NCBI GenBank assembly: GCA_964344785.1
Contig: CAYFOR010000038.1
Location: 1-24,103, forward strand
Origin: Thiopontia sp964344785
GTDB taxonomy: Bacteria > Pseudomonadota > Gammaproteobacteria > GCF-002020875
Length of the DNA: 24,103 nt
Reading direction: 5' to 3'
This document shows positions 1 through 8,673 of the stretch, one piece after another; the first letter of the stretch is position 1, and every line of letters starts with the position of its first letter. A model generated the notes under the pieces. That model did not search any database. It saw nothing but the letters and a program-made list of their open reading frames with translations, and had not been told where the DNA came from. The position numbers and the translations under genes were made by a program.

Positions 1-72
1 AGTGTTTTATGCAGTCAAATGAGTTTTTGGCCTGTAACGTTGGGACACCAGTGAAACAGAGTAAGAATTTTT

Positions 73-2181
73 ATGAAATTAGCAGATCTGAAAATTTCGC
101 AGAAGATCACAATATTTGTTGCACTGGTAACACTATTCATCTTTTCTGCATTCATCGTCATTTCAACAAAAGGTAACACGGTCTCCCAATCCATTGCTCT
201 GGCACAGCAGCAAAGTGTCCCCTTTGCCTTGATTGCAAAAGAGATGGAGAAAAATGTAGTCGAAGTGCAGCAATGGTTAACTGATATTTCAGCTACACGG
301 GCTCAGGATGGACTCAATGATGGGTTTGATGAGGCGGGAAAGGCCAGAGAGAAGTTCCTTCAAGGCTTGAATAAATTTCGTGATTGGTACTTGAGTAGTA
401 ATCAGGATCAAAATCTGGATAGCCTGAACAGACTCGAGCGCTCGTTTGAAGACTGGTATCAGACGGGGAAAAGAATGGCGCAGGGATATATTGATGGCGG
501 ACCTGCGGTTGGTAATCAATTAATGGGTGAGTTTGATGAGGTCGCGCTGCAGCTGAGTGAACAGCTGGAGGCGTTTGTAGATGAGTCAATGGAAGAGTCC
601 AATCGAGTGCTTGCACTATCCAACGAATCAATACAGTCCATGATTATTACCGTGATTATTGTCTTCATCGGAATGCTGGGTTTCATCATCTTCATGTCGG
701 CCATGATGGGTAGGCAGCTCATCGGACTGGCAACAAAATTAAGTGAGTCGATGACGACGATCATGGAAACAGGTGATTTTCACAATCGGGTTGAAGTGTC
801 TGGAAAAGATGAATTTGCCGAGATGGGAGAGATATTCAACAGACTTCTCGAGAATATAGAGAGGGCACTCAACGACACCAATTCTGTTATGGATGCCATT
901 GCCAAAGGAGATTTTAAAAAGCGAATAGCTTTTAATCTACAAGGAGAATTTGCTCGTTTGGAGCAGGGGGTTAACGCATCCGCAGACAGTATTGAGAAGA
1001 CAATGAATACACTCTCCAATGTCATGGAAGGCTTGGGTAAAGGTGACCTCAGCGTGCGGATGAATGATGATGTAGAAGAGGTTTTTCGTAACCAGGTTAA
1101 CGGTGCGATGGAGAGAGTCGATGATGTAATACAGCAGGTGGAATCTCTGGTAAACGAGGCCGTTTCAGGTGACCTCTCCAATCGGATCGATCCTTCAGAT
1201 TTTGAAGGTTTCATGAAACGGATCGCGGAGGCTATCAACAACTTGATGGATTCATTCGATGGCGTGCTGTTACAGACTCGCATGGTGATAGGGCAGGTTA
1301 ATGACTCGGTAGGGCAGGTCCGAATGAGTAGTCAGGATCTTGCATCGAGTATGGAGGAGCAGTCCTCTGCAATTGAAGAGGTCAGTACCAGCCTGGAAGA
1401 GACGGATAGCCAGGTACGTTCCAATGCACAAAATGCCAATGTGGCCAATCAATTGGTACAGGAGACAAGTACCGTTGCAGACCAGGGGCAGGTCAAGATG
1501 CGTGAGATGATCCGATCGATGGGGGATATCTCCGGCTCCTCCCAGGAGATTGGAAAAATCATCAAGGTGATCGATGAGATCGCCTTTCAGACCAACTTGC
1601 TGGCCTTGAATGCTGCAGTCGAGGCTGCCCGTGCGGGCAAGTATGGAAAAGGGTTTGCTGTGGTCGCCCAAGAGGTGCGTGAACTGGCTGGACGCAGTGC
1701 TGAAGCGGCAAAAGAGACTGCAGAATTGATTGAGAAATCGACTCACCAGGTCTCCGATGGCGTGAAGATCGCTGATGCTACGGCAGAGGCGCTGGAAGGG
1801 ATTGTCGAGAATGTGATCAAGGTGCGTGATCTGGTTGCAGAGATCTCGACTGCCAGTGATGAACAGACCAAGGGGATCACACAGATCAACACGGCGATTT
1901 CACAGGTCAGTGAAGGGGCGCAGTCGGGTAGTCAGCAGAGTATGGAGATGGCAAATGCGGGAGACCAACTGTCCAGTCTGACGGACCAATTGAACTCGGA
2001 GGTTTCTCGTTTCAAATTGAAAGAGGAGGAGTATGTTGCTGATCCGGTAAATACAGTGCGTGTTGCAAGGCCACAAAATCCAACAGAAGGTGCAGCTGCT
2101 ACAACATCGGCATCAACAGGATCCCGGCCGCATGAAGTATTGTCGCTTGATCAAGATGAAAGAGACTTCGGAGACTTCTGA
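73..2181 (+). CDS. methyl-accepting chemotaxis protein with poly-HAMP array
   Basis: Membrane chemoreceptor of 702 residues that would signal to CheA/CheW. The N-terminus has a membrane helix (about residues 12-30), a helical periplasmic sensor segment of roughly 160 residues, and a second helix (about 192-213). Four HAMP-like repeats follow, marked by TGDFHNRV (about 233), KGDFKKRI (about 278), KGDLSVRM (about 323) and SGDLSNRI (about 366), spaced some 43-45 residues apart. The C-terminal half is the coiled-coil signalling domain, with the conserved hairpin tip IDEIAFQTNLLALNAAVEAA near residues 500-520. The tail is acidic and has no NWETF-type pentapeptide for CheR/CheB docking. The ligand cannot be told from sequence. 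It stands alone, with no che genes nearby. The family call is certain. Confidence 0.97.
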   Translation: MKLADLKISQKITIFVALVTLFIFSAFIVISTKGNTVSQSIALAQQQSVPFALIAKEMEKNVVEVQQWLTDISATRAQDGLNDGFDEAGKAREKFLQGLNKFRDWYLSSNQDQNLDSLNRLERSFEDWYQTGKRMAQGYIDGGPAVGNQLMGEFDEVALQLSEQLEAFVDESMEESNRVLALSNESIQSMIITVIIVFIGMLGFIIFMSAMMGRQLIGLATKLSESMTTIMETGDFHNRVEVSGKDEFAEMGEIFNRLLENIERALNDTNSVMDAIAKGDFKKRIAFNLQGEFARLEQGVNASADSIEKTMNTLSNVMEGLGKGDLSVRMNDDVEEVFRNQVNGAMERVDDVIQQVESLVNEAVSGDLSNRIDPSDFEGFMKRIAEAINNLMDSFDGVLLQTRMVIGQVNDSVGQVRMSSQDLASSMEEQSSAIEEVSTSLEETDSQVRSNAQNANVANQLVQETSTVADQGQVKMREMIRSMGDISGSSQEIGKIIKVIDEIAFQTNLLALNAAVEAARAGKYGKGFAVVAQEVRELAGRSAEAAKETAELIEKSTHQVSDGVKIADATAEALEGIVENVIKVRDLVAEISTASDEQTKGITQINTAISQVSEGAQSGSQQSMEMANAGDQLSSLTDQLNSEVSRFKLKEEEYVADPVNTVRVARPQNPTEGAAATTSASTGSRPHEVLSLDQDERDFGDF

Positions 2182-2309
2182 TTGTTCGATGAAGCCTCTC
2201 GATGGATGGCTGCGACAAAGACCGGATCGTTCAGATGAAGTGAAGGATCAACTTATTGATCGCATCTGAATTTCTACAGATCCTGCTTTCTTCCCGATCT
2301 GGCGCAGGG

Positions 2310-3494
2310 TTACCTCAGTAGATTGCCGATACGCTCCATCGCCTTCTCCAGGTTCTCCATACTGGTGGCAAACGATATTCTCATATAACCCTCCATGCCG
2401 AAGGCGGAGCCGGGTACGACGGCCACTTCCGCCTCGTTGAGCAGCAGCGTGGCAAACTCGGTGTCATTACCGATCTCCGGCATCCGGTCAATCACCTCCT
2501 GTACCTTGGCAAAGGTGTAGAAGGCGCCATCAGAGGGCAGGGCGCTGATTCCTGTGATTCCGTTCAACTGTTCCACGACAAAGTGGTTACGGTCACGGAA
2601 GGCCACATTCATTGTCTCGATACAGCCCTGGTCTCCCGCCAGTGCCGCTTCCGCTGCAACCTGTGCAATGGAGGTGGGGTTTGATGTGCTCTGTGACTGC
2701 ACCTTTTTCATGGCCGAGATGACCGATTTGGGGCCACCTGCATAGCCGATCCGCCATCCCGTCATCGAGTAGGCCTTGGAGACACCGTTCATCAGTACGG
2801 TACGATCCTGGAGTTCCGGTGCCACCATCAGCAGGTTGTTGAATGGGATATCACTGAGCAGAATGTGTTCGTAGATATCATCCGAGGCGATGAATACGTC
2901 AGGATGACGCTTGAGTACATCCGCCAGTGCTACCAGCTCATCACGGGTATACATCACGCTGGTGGGATTGGAGGGGGTGTTGTGGACAAACAGCCGGGTT
3001 TTGGGAGTGATGGCTGCCTCAAGCTGCTCTGCCGTAAGCTTGAATGACTGCTCGATTCCGGCAGAGACAATCACCGGCGTTCCATCGGCCAGCATCACCA
3101 TGTCCGGGTAGGAGACCCAGTAGGGGGCGGGGATGATGACCTCATCCCCAGGCTCCAGCAGGGCCTGACAGAGGTTGTAGAAGACCTGCTTGCCACCACA
3201 GCTTGCCATTACCTGGTCGGCTGAATACTCGACGCCGTTGTCACGCTGAAACTTGTCGATGATCGCCTGTTTGAGCGATGCGGTGCCATCTACTGCGGTA
3301 TATTTGGTAAAGCCGTCCTGAATCGCCTGGATTGCGGCCTGCTTGATATGTTCCGGGGTATCAAAGTCGGGCTCACCGGCACCGAGACCAATGATATCTT
3401 TCCCCTCACTTCTCAGTTGTGCCGCCAGTGCGGTGACCGCCAGTGTTGGGGAGGGTTTGACCCGCTGTACCCGGCTTGAAAGTGAAATCGCCAA
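2310..3494 (-). CDS. class I aspartate/aromatic aminotransferase (PLP-dependent)
   Basis: Cytoplasmic PLP enzyme of 394 residues that transfers the amino group of aspartate (possibly also aromatic amino acids or prephenate) to 2-oxoglutarate. Fold-type I landmarks are visible: the GLGAGEPDFDTP N-terminal motif, PYWVSYP (about 124-130), HNTPSNPT (about 171-178), SDDIYEH (about 204-210), the PLP-binding lysine K240 in NGVSKAYSMTGWR, and the carboxylate-binding arginine in GYMRISFATS. The length suits the subgroup Ib/I-gamma enzymes, often named aspC or aatA. It is divergent from uvrB across an 83-bp gap and converges on the chemoreceptor gene. Exact substrate preference cannot be read from the sequence, so no symbol is given. 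Confidence 0.95.
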   Translation of the reverse strand: MAISLSSRVQRVKPSPTLAVTALAAQLRSEGKDIIGLGAGEPDFDTPEHIKQAAIQAIQDGFTKYTAVDGTASLKQAIIDKFQRDNGVEYSADQVMASCGGKQVFYNLCQALLEPGDEVIIPAPYWVSYPDMVMLADGTPVIVSAGIEQSFKLTAEQLEAAITPKTRLFVHNTPSNPTSVMYTRDELVALADVLKRHPDVFIASDDIYEHILLSDIPFNNLLMVAPELQDRTVLMNGVSKAYSMTGWRIGYAGGPKSVISAMKKVQSQSTSNPTSIAQVAAEAALAGDQGCIETMNVAFRDRNHFVVEQLNGITGISALPSDGAFYTFAKVQEVIDRMPEIGNDTEFATLLLNEAEVAVVPGSAFGMEGYMRISFATSMENLEKAMERIGNLLR

Positions 3495-3577
3495 GTAGAT
3501 ACTCCTGAAATTCCATAACCAAATAAAGACGCGATACTATACTGTACAACTTCCATGGTTACCATCTATCCGGCCCA

Positions 3578-5584
3578 ATGAGCGAGCGACGTTTTCAACT
3601 GGTTTCAGCGTACCAACCAGCCGGGGATCAGCCGGATGCCATTCGTGATCTTGTTGATGGACTGGGGGATGGCCTGGCCCATCAGGTGCTGCTGGGTGTG
3701 ACCGGATCGGGAAAGACCTACACGATTGCCAATGTGATCGAGCAGGTACAGCGGCCGACCGTATTGATGGCCCACAACAAGACTCTGGCAGCGCAGCTCT
3801 ATGGCGAAATGAAGGCCTTTTTTCCACACAATTCGGTTGAGTATTTCGTCTCCTACTACGACTACTATCAGCCGGAGGCCTATGTGCCGACCACCGACAC
3901 CTTTATCGAGAAGGATGCATCGATCAATGACCACATCGAGCAGATGCGGCTCTCTGCGACCAAGGCGCTGCTAGAGCGACAGGATTCGATTATTGTGGCA
4001 ACCGTCTCGGCGATCTATGGTCTGGGAGACCCGGAGCACTATCTGGGGATGGTGCTGCACCTCTCCAGGGGAGAGCTGATTGATCGTCAGTTCATTCTGC
4101 GGCGTCTGGCAGAGCTGCAGTACAGTCGAAACGATGCGGTGCTGCAGCGTGGTACCTTTCGGGTGCGGGGGGAGATCATCGATATCTTTCCGGCGGACTC
4201 CGAGCGTGATGCGATCCGGATCGAGCTGTTTGATGAGGAGGTCGAGGGGATCTCGCAGTTTGATCCACTGACCGGTGAGGTGTTGCATAAGCTGCCGAGG
4301 GTCACGATCTATCCCAAGAGCCACTATGTCACGCCGCGTCAGACCATTCTTGATGCGATCGAGCAGATCAAGGAGGAGTTGAAGGAGCGACTGGAGCAGT
4401 TGCGCAGTGACAACAAGCTGGTCGAGGCGCAGCGTCTGGAACAGCGGGTCAAATATGATGTCGAGATGATGCTGGAATTGGGTTACTGCTCGGGGATTGA
4501 AAACTACTCCCGCTACCTCTCTGGCCGGGCGCCAGGTGAGTCACCGCCGACACTGATGGACTATCTTCCGGACAATGCACTGCTGGTGGTCGATGAGAGC
4601 CATGTGACCATTCCGCAGATTGGCGGGATGTATCGCGGGGATCGCTCTCGCAAGGAGACACTGGTGGCGTATGGCTTTCGCCTGCCTTCGGCACTGGACA
4701 ATCGTCCGCTGCAGTTTGAGGAGTTCGAGCGCCTGTCGCCGCAGATGATCCACGTCTCTGCAACACCGGGTGGTTATGAGCTTGAGCATGCCGATCACGA
4801 GGTGGTGGAACAGGTGGTGCGTCCAACCGGGCTGCTGGACCCGGAGGTGGAGGTGCGTCCGGCAATGACCCAGGTAGATGACCTGCTCAGTGAGATCCAC
4901 CTTCGGGTGGAGCAGGATGAACGGGTGCTGGTCACTACATTGACCAAACGGATGGCGGAGGATCTGACCGACTATCTGGATGAACATGGCGTCCGGGTGC
5001 GCTATCTCCACTCCGATATCGATACGGTGGAGCGGGTGGAGATCATTCGTGAACTACGGCTGGGTGAGTTCGATGTGCTGGTCGGTATCAATCTGTTGCG
5101 GGAAGGGCTTGATATGCCCGAGGTCTCACTGGTCGCCATCCTGGATGCCGACAAGGAGGGTTTCCTCCGTTCCGACCGTTCACTGATTCAGACCATTGGT
5201 CGTGCTGCACGAAATGCCAACGGCAGGGCCATTCTCTACGGTGAGGTGGTGACCGGGTCGATGCAGCGGGCGATCGACGAGACCGAACGACGGCGCAACA
5301 AACAGCAGCTTCATAACCAGAAAAACGGGATCACCCCGGAGACGATCCGCAAGGCGGTTCCCAATATTCTTGAGGTGGTGCCTGGCAGGGGGGCTGGAAA
5401 ACAGCGCGGCAAGGTTGCCGAGGCCCCTGCACTCTATGGTGGAGAGGACCCGAAGATGATCGAGAAGGAGATCGATCAACTGGAGAAGCGGATGTATGCC
5501 CATGCCCGTGATCTGGAGTTCGAGCAGGCGGCACAGCTGCGAGATCAGGTCGAGATACTGCGTCAGCGACTGGTTGCGCTCTGA
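3578..5584 (+). CDS. uvrB: excinuclease ABC subunit B
   Basis: DNA damage-verification helicase of nucleotide excision repair, which receives DNA from UvrA and recruits UvrC. At 668 residues it is full length. Walker A is GVTGSGKT (residues 40-47). The damage-probing beta-hairpin follows (YYDYYQPEAYVPTTDTF, about 92-108). The DEAH-like box reads VDESHVT, and motif VI contains QTIGRAARN. The C-terminal UVR domain (LEKRMYAHARDLEFEQAAQLRD) binds UvrC. The start is an ATG 83 bp from the divergent aminotransferase start. A TATACT hexamer at 3538-3543 could be the -10. Neither an E. coli-type CTGT-N8-ACAG box nor a GTTC-N7-GTTC box was found upstream, so SOS control is not supported here. Confidence 0.98.
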   Translation: MSERRFQLVSAYQPAGDQPDAIRDLVDGLGDGLAHQVLLGVTGSGKTYTIANVIEQVQRPTVLMAHNKTLAAQLYGEMKAFFPHNSVEYFVSYYDYYQPEAYVPTTDTFIEKDASINDHIEQMRLSATKALLERQDSIIVATVSAIYGLGDPEHYLGMVLHLSRGELIDRQFILRRLAELQYSRNDAVLQRGTFRVRGEIIDIFPADSERDAIRIELFDEEVEGISQFDPLTGEVLHKLPRVTIYPKSHYVTPRQTILDAIEQIKEELKERLEQLRSDNKLVEAQRLEQRVKYDVEMMLELGYCSGIENYSRYLSGRAPGESPPTLMDYLPDNALLVVDESHVTIPQIGGMYRGDRSRKETLVAYGFRLPSALDNRPLQFEEFERLSPQMIHVSATPGGYELEHADHEVVEQVVRPTGLLDPEVEVRPAMTQVDDLLSEIHLRVEQDERVLVTTLTKRMAEDLTDYLDEHGVRVRYLHSDIDTVERVEIIRELRLGEFDVLVGINLLREGLDMPEVSLVAILDADKEGFLRSDRSLIQTIGRAARNANGRAILYGEVVTGSMQRAIDETERRRNKQQLHNQKNGITPETIRKAVPNILEVVPGRGAGKQRGKVAEAPALYGGEDPKMIEKEIDQLEKRMYAHARDLEFEQAAQLRDQVEILRQRLVAL

Positions 5585-5598
5585 GTATGGTCGGACCC

Positions 5599-6501
5599 TC
5601 AGCTCCCGGATGAGAGTACTTCGAACAGCCGCTTGATGACTCCACGCGCCTCGGCCTGAAACAGTATCAGGTCACTCTCAAACCGTATATCCGGGGGGAG
5701 GTCGTCCTGCTGCTCCTCACGGAGGTGATCAATCACTTCAAGTGGCTTGATTCGGCGCAGCACCATGTCCTGATCCAGAATGAAGGAGAGGCGGTCCTCC
5801 CAGCTCAGTGCGAGCTGGACCACCTGGCTCTGATGTTCGAGCTGCTTGCGGATGGAGCCCTGGGTAATATCCATCCGCTTGCAGCGAATGGTCCCCCCAG
5901 GTTCACCCTGTTCGCGGATCTCGCATTCATCATCAATGGTGAAGCCGCCTGGTGGTGTACCGTGAAAAAGCCAGTAACTCATGGCAGCGGCCGGAGAGGA
6001 TTCGGTGTCCGGATTGGTCAGGTTCAGTGATCCCAATGTCTCACGCAGCAGTACCGTCAACTCCTCTGCTTTGGAGCGGCTGGCGGTATCCACCAGCAGC
6101 CAGCCGTTTTCCGGGTCGATCATTGCGTAGGTGGTACGTGAACGGGTGAAGGCGCGAGGCAACAGCTCAACCGTGATCTCGTCGCGCAGTCGCTGTTTCT
6201 CCTTCTGACGTACATCCCGTGCCTCACTCCGCTCGATTTCGGCAATCCGCTCCTCCAGTTGTTCACGTACGACGGTTGCCGGAAGGATCTTCTCAACCTT
6301 TTTCATGGCAATCAGCAGACACCCCTCTACAGCAAAAGTGAGTGCACTGCCTTCCGGATAGGGGGATGCCCAGCCTGTGGTTGACATCTCCAGGGGACCA
6401 CATTTCCGGCTGGTGCGCTCCTCCATCTTCTGTTGCAGGGATTCGGGCGAGACCCGGAATGGATCGGTCAATTGAAACAGGGTGATATTTTTAAACCACA
6501 T
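5599..6501 (-). CDS. rdgC: recombination-associated protein RdgC
   Basis: Ring-forming, non-specific double-strand DNA-binding protein that restrains RecA filament activity in Beta- and Gammaproteobacteria. At 300 residues it matches the usual family length. The N-terminus MWFKNITLFQLTDPF is the characteristic RdgC opening, followed by the conserved CGPLEMSTTGWASP segment and LVDTASRSKAEELTVLLRETLGS in the middle third. It converges on uvrB with only 14 bp between the two stop codons. Upstream is the terminator of the neighbouring sulfur-globule gene, so rdgC should have its own promoter. Identification is firm. Confidence 0.96.
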   Translation of the reverse strand: MWFKNITLFQLTDPFRVSPESLQQKMEERTSRKCGPLEMSTTGWASPYPEGSALTFAVEGCLLIAMKKVEKILPATVVREQLEERIAEIERSEARDVRQKEKQRLRDEITVELLPRAFTRSRTTYAMIDPENGWLLVDTASRSKAEELTVLLRETLGSLNLTNPDTESSPAAAMSYWLFHGTPPGGFTIDDECEIREQGEPGGTIRCKRMDITQGSIRKQLEHQSQVVQLALSWEDRLSFILDQDMVLRRIKPLEVIDHLREEQQDDLPPDIRFESDLILFQAEARGVIKRLFEVLSSGS

Positions 6502-6529
6502 AAGAGAGCTCTGTGCGCAGTGGATGAAA

Positions 6530-6560
6530 AAGGGCCGGTTGAATGAATCAACCGGCCCTT
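6530..6560 (-). terminator. factor-independent terminator of the 6585-6959 gene
   Basis: A perfect 13-bp GC-rich stem (left arm 6530-6542, right arm 6548-6560) closes a 5-nt loop. Read on the minus strand it is followed by a run of five T. It lies 25 bp beyond the stop codon of the secreted low-complexity gene and upstream of rdgC, so it separates the two minus-strand transcripts. Confidence 0.9.
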
Positions 6561-6584
6561 GATCAGATTGTGTATTGGACGGGC

Positions 6585-6959
6585 TTAGTTGCCTGGTGCA
6601 GCAGGTGCCGGTGCCCGGGTTGCCTCAGGTGCATAGTAGTTGGGACGTGGCGCTGGGGCATAGGGTGCAGGTGCGTAAGGCATCTGCATTTGAGGTTGAG
6701 GGTATGGCATCGGGCCGTAACCACCATAGCCATAACGTGGGCCATATCCATAACCACCACCATAACGTCGCCAATCGTCATCATCGTCGTCATCCCACTC
6801 ATCCATCATCTCTTCCATCCAGTACATGGGGGTCCACTCCGGCCAGTCATTGTCGTCGTAACCGTACCAGTCATCGTCATTGCCAAACCAGCCAGCATTG
6901 GAGGTGGTTGAGATCATCATTGCAGTAGCGATCGCTGCAGCGCTTAAGGTTTTTTTCAT
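6585..6959 (-). CDS. secreted acidic/Gly-Tyr-Pro-rich protein, probable sulfur globule protein
   Basis: Predicted exported protein of 124 residues. A Sec signal peptide (MKKTLSAAAIATAMMISTTSNA) is followed by a Trp/Asp-rich stretch containing a run of seven Asp, then a Gly-Tyr repeat block (YGGGYGYGPRYGYGGYG) and a Pro/Ala/Tyr tail (PYAPAPYAPAPRP). This composition resembles the CV3-type envelope proteins of periplasmic sulfur globules in purple sulfur bacteria and sulfur-oxidising symbionts. The start at 6959 is preferred to the longer frame from 7040 because it begins the signal peptide and has GAGGT 12 bases upstream. A strong terminator follows. It is paired head-to-head with a second low-complexity secreted gene. 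Low complexity makes the family call inferential. Confidence 0.72.
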   Translation of the reverse strand: MKKTLSAAAIATAMMISTTSNAGWFGNDDDWYGYDDNDWPEWTPMYWMEEMMDEWDDDDDDDWRRYGGGYGYGPRYGYGGYGPMPYPQPQMQMPYAPAPYAPAPRPNYYAPEATRAPAPAAPGN

Positions 6960-7311
6960 TGCTTCTGTTACCTCAGTGTGGGGTGGATGGAGTGGCCTTG
7001 CCGTAAGGAGCATTTTTGATGGATTCGGGTGTGGTGTCAAGTGATTCTCTCGGCTCTTGAGTCAGGAGTTGAAAACCCGAATGATCCCTGATGGTATGGG
7101 GGTAGGGAAGATGATCTGTTATGCATTGATATAGAGTTACTTATCACCCCTTTTTAGACGGTTGAATGGCAAACGGATCAGCCCGTGGTTGTGATGAAAA
7201 CCGGATTGATTTCGCGAATGAATTGTATCCTGACGTGGGTAATGGTAGTTTCTCTGTTCCGGGCTGTTGAATGGCCCACAACTGATAAAAAGACCATGGT
7301 GGAACTGGAGC
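6960..7311. other. divergent intergenic region between two sulfur-globule-type genes
   Basis: This 350-bp gap holds the promoters of both low-complexity secreted genes. A good minus-strand promoter is visible at 7012-7040. An 8-bp palindrome TTCGCGAA sits at 7211-7218. No convincing plus-strand -35/-10 pair stands out, and no further coding potential is seen. Confidence 0.5.
7012..7040 (-). promoter_or_regulatory. sigma-70-type promoter for the 6585-6959 gene
   Basis: On the minus strand, a perfect TTGACA (-35, 7040 to 7035), a 17-bp spacer and AAAAAT (-10, 7017 to 7012, four of six consensus bases) lie about 55 bp upstream of the chosen start codon. It falls inside the longer alternative reading frame, which supports the shorter start. 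Confidence 0.5.
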
Positions 7312-7314
7312 ATG

Positions 7315-7926
7315 ATGACTAAGACCAAATCGATTTCACTCTCTCTGCTGGCGGGTGCAGTGATGGTTACAACCTCTGTACAGGCATTCAATTTTGATGA
7401 TATGAGAGGCCCTTTCAAGGGGGATAATTGGGGAGGGATGCCGGATGGTCCCAGCAGCATGAACTGGGGTGGCCCCAGCTCTTGGGGAATGCCCAATAAC
7501 TGGAACATGGGAAACCGTGGTGGAAACTGGGGCGGGAATAATGGATGGGGACCCAATGGCTGGGGTGGGCCGTGGGGAGGTAATAATAATCGCTGGGGTG
7601 GTGGGCCATCTGGATGGAACATGCCCTGGGGTGGGAACAATGGTTGGGGTAACAGTGGCTGGAACAGACCGTGGGGAGGTAATTCGATGCCCTGGGGAGG
7701 TGGTGGTGCAGCCCCTTGGGGCGGCAATGCAACCCCTTGGGGGGGATGGAGTGCTCCCCAGACAAGGGGCGGTTATGGCCCACGTAAGCTTCAGCCTCTG
7801 AAGCCGCTGAAGGATCTCCCCCCTCTGGAGGACCTTCCACCGCTGGAGGATCGTTACCCGTCCCGTCCTGCCGAAGAGCAGGGTACAGAGGCAGCCGTAC
7901 AGGAGGGTGGTTCCGGGCAGCAATAG
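7315..7926 (+). CDS. secreted Gly/Asn/Trp-rich repeat protein, probable sulfur globule protein
   Basis: Predicted exported protein of 203 residues. A signal peptide (MTKTKSISLSLLAGAVMVTTSVQA) leads into a region of about 120 residues built from irregular PWGGNN, NGWG and GGNW units with 18 tryptophans. The C-terminal part switches to a Leu/Pro/acidic repeat (LKDLPPLEDLPPLEDR). Regularly spaced Asn/Gly with aromatic residues is what is known of CV1/CV2-type sulfur globule proteins, though here Trp replaces Tyr as the aromatic. The ATG at 7315 gives SD spacing better than the ATG directly before it (7312). A terminator follows 40 bp after the stop. It could instead be another type of structural exported protein. 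Confidence 0.68.
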   Translation: MTKTKSISLSLLAGAVMVTTSVQAFNFDDMRGPFKGDNWGGMPDGPSSMNWGGPSSWGMPNNWNMGNRGGNWGGNNGWGPNGWGGPWGGNNNRWGGGPSGWNMPWGGNNGWGNSGWNRPWGGNSMPWGGGGAAPWGGNATPWGGWSAPQTRGGYGPRKLQPLKPLKDLPPLEDLPPLEDRYPSRPAEEQGTEAAVQEGGSGQQ

Positions 7927-7966
7927 TTCGGAATGGTGCTTTAGCTGTCAACCTCTGTAGAGAGAG

Positions 7967-7992
7967 AAGGCCACTGCGGATGTAGTGGCCTT
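7967..7992 (+). terminator. factor-independent terminator after the Trp-rich secreted gene
   Basis: A 9-bp stem (AAGGCCACT at 7967-7975 with AGTGGCCTT at 7984-7992) with an 8-nt loop is followed on the plus strand by TCTTT. It lies 40 bp after the stop codon. On the opposite strand there is no T-run, so it serves the plus-strand gene. Confidence 0.78.
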
Positions 7993-8021
7993 TCTTTATG
8001 GTCGATACACCGGATGCGATG

Positions 8022-8639
8022 CTATCGGTAACTTCTCATCTGGCCTACAACGACCCCCTGAATCTCCACCTGATTCGGGTTGTAGTGCATAGGGGGCATG
8101 GCGGCGTTGGCAGGGTGCAGGACAACCTCATCGGGGCGCTGTTCGATGGTTTTCAGGGTTGCCTCCTCTCCGTTGATCAGTGCCACCACAATCTCACCAT
8201 CGCGGGCACTGCTGGACTGCTCGATCACGACATGGTCACCGTCCAGAATCCCGGCCTCGATCATGGAGTCTCCCTCTACCTGCAGTACAAAGCAGCGATT
8301 TGGGGTTCGCAACTGGCTTGGCACTTCGAGCGGCTCACTGTTCTCAATGGCCTCGATCGGGATACCGGCTGCAACACGACCCACAAAAGGGAGTGTGTTT
8401 TCGGTGGCCGCTCTCTCTTTTGGTTGTTTCAGTCGAATACCGCGATGCAGCCCTTCGATCGGCTCAAGCAGATTGGCATCGATCAGCGCATGGATATGTT
8501 TGTGCAGTGATCCCCGTGACTTGAGCCCGAGGTGGTGGCACAGCTGGTCCAGAGTAGGGGGGTGTTCACGAAAGGTGTCCTGATGATCCACCAGGTATTG
8601 ATACACCTCACGCTGTTTTCGGGTTAATGCTTCTCTCAT
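8022..8639 (-). CDS. lexA: LexA-type SOS repressor with atypical DNA-binding domain
   Basis: SOS repressor of 205 residues, self-cleaved when RecA filaments form on damaged DNA. The winged helix-turn-helix occupies about residues 1-70 and the S24 peptidase domain about 85-205. The cleavage bond is A91-G92 (RVAAGIP), and the catalytic dyad is S125 (GDSM) with K163 (ATLK). The recognition-helix region reads LGLKSRGSLHKHIHAL, nearer to the alphaproteobacterial LKSKSGIHRLITAL pattern than to the E. coli GFRSPNAAEEHLKAL pattern. This fits the GTTC-N7-GTTC repeat in its promoter (8674-8688). It is divergent from a lone S24 peptidase gene. Family membership is certain; the operator preference is inferred. 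Confidence 0.94.
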   Translation of the reverse strand: MREALTRKQREVYQYLVDHQDTFREHPPTLDQLCHHLGLKSRGSLHKHIHALIDANLLEPIEGLHRGIRLKQPKERAATENTLPFVGRVAAGIPIEAIENSEPLEVPSQLRTPNRCFVLQVEGDSMIEAGILDGDHVVIEQSSSARDGEIVVALINGEEATLKTIEQRPDEVVLHPANAAMPPMHYNPNQVEIQGVVVGQMRSYR

Positions 8640-8673
8640 GTTATTTTCCGGCAGTTGCCTAAAAAGATCTTCC

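Noticed and set aside
2244..2262. Small hairpin GATCAA-CTTA-TTGATC after the chemoreceptor gene as terminator
   Set aside because: The stem is short and AT-rich and has no T-run, so it is not convincing.
3541..3560. SOS box candidate CTGT-N8 upstream of uvrB
   Set aside because: The second half-site is CATG, so the palindrome fails, and the GTTC-N7-GTTC form is absent.
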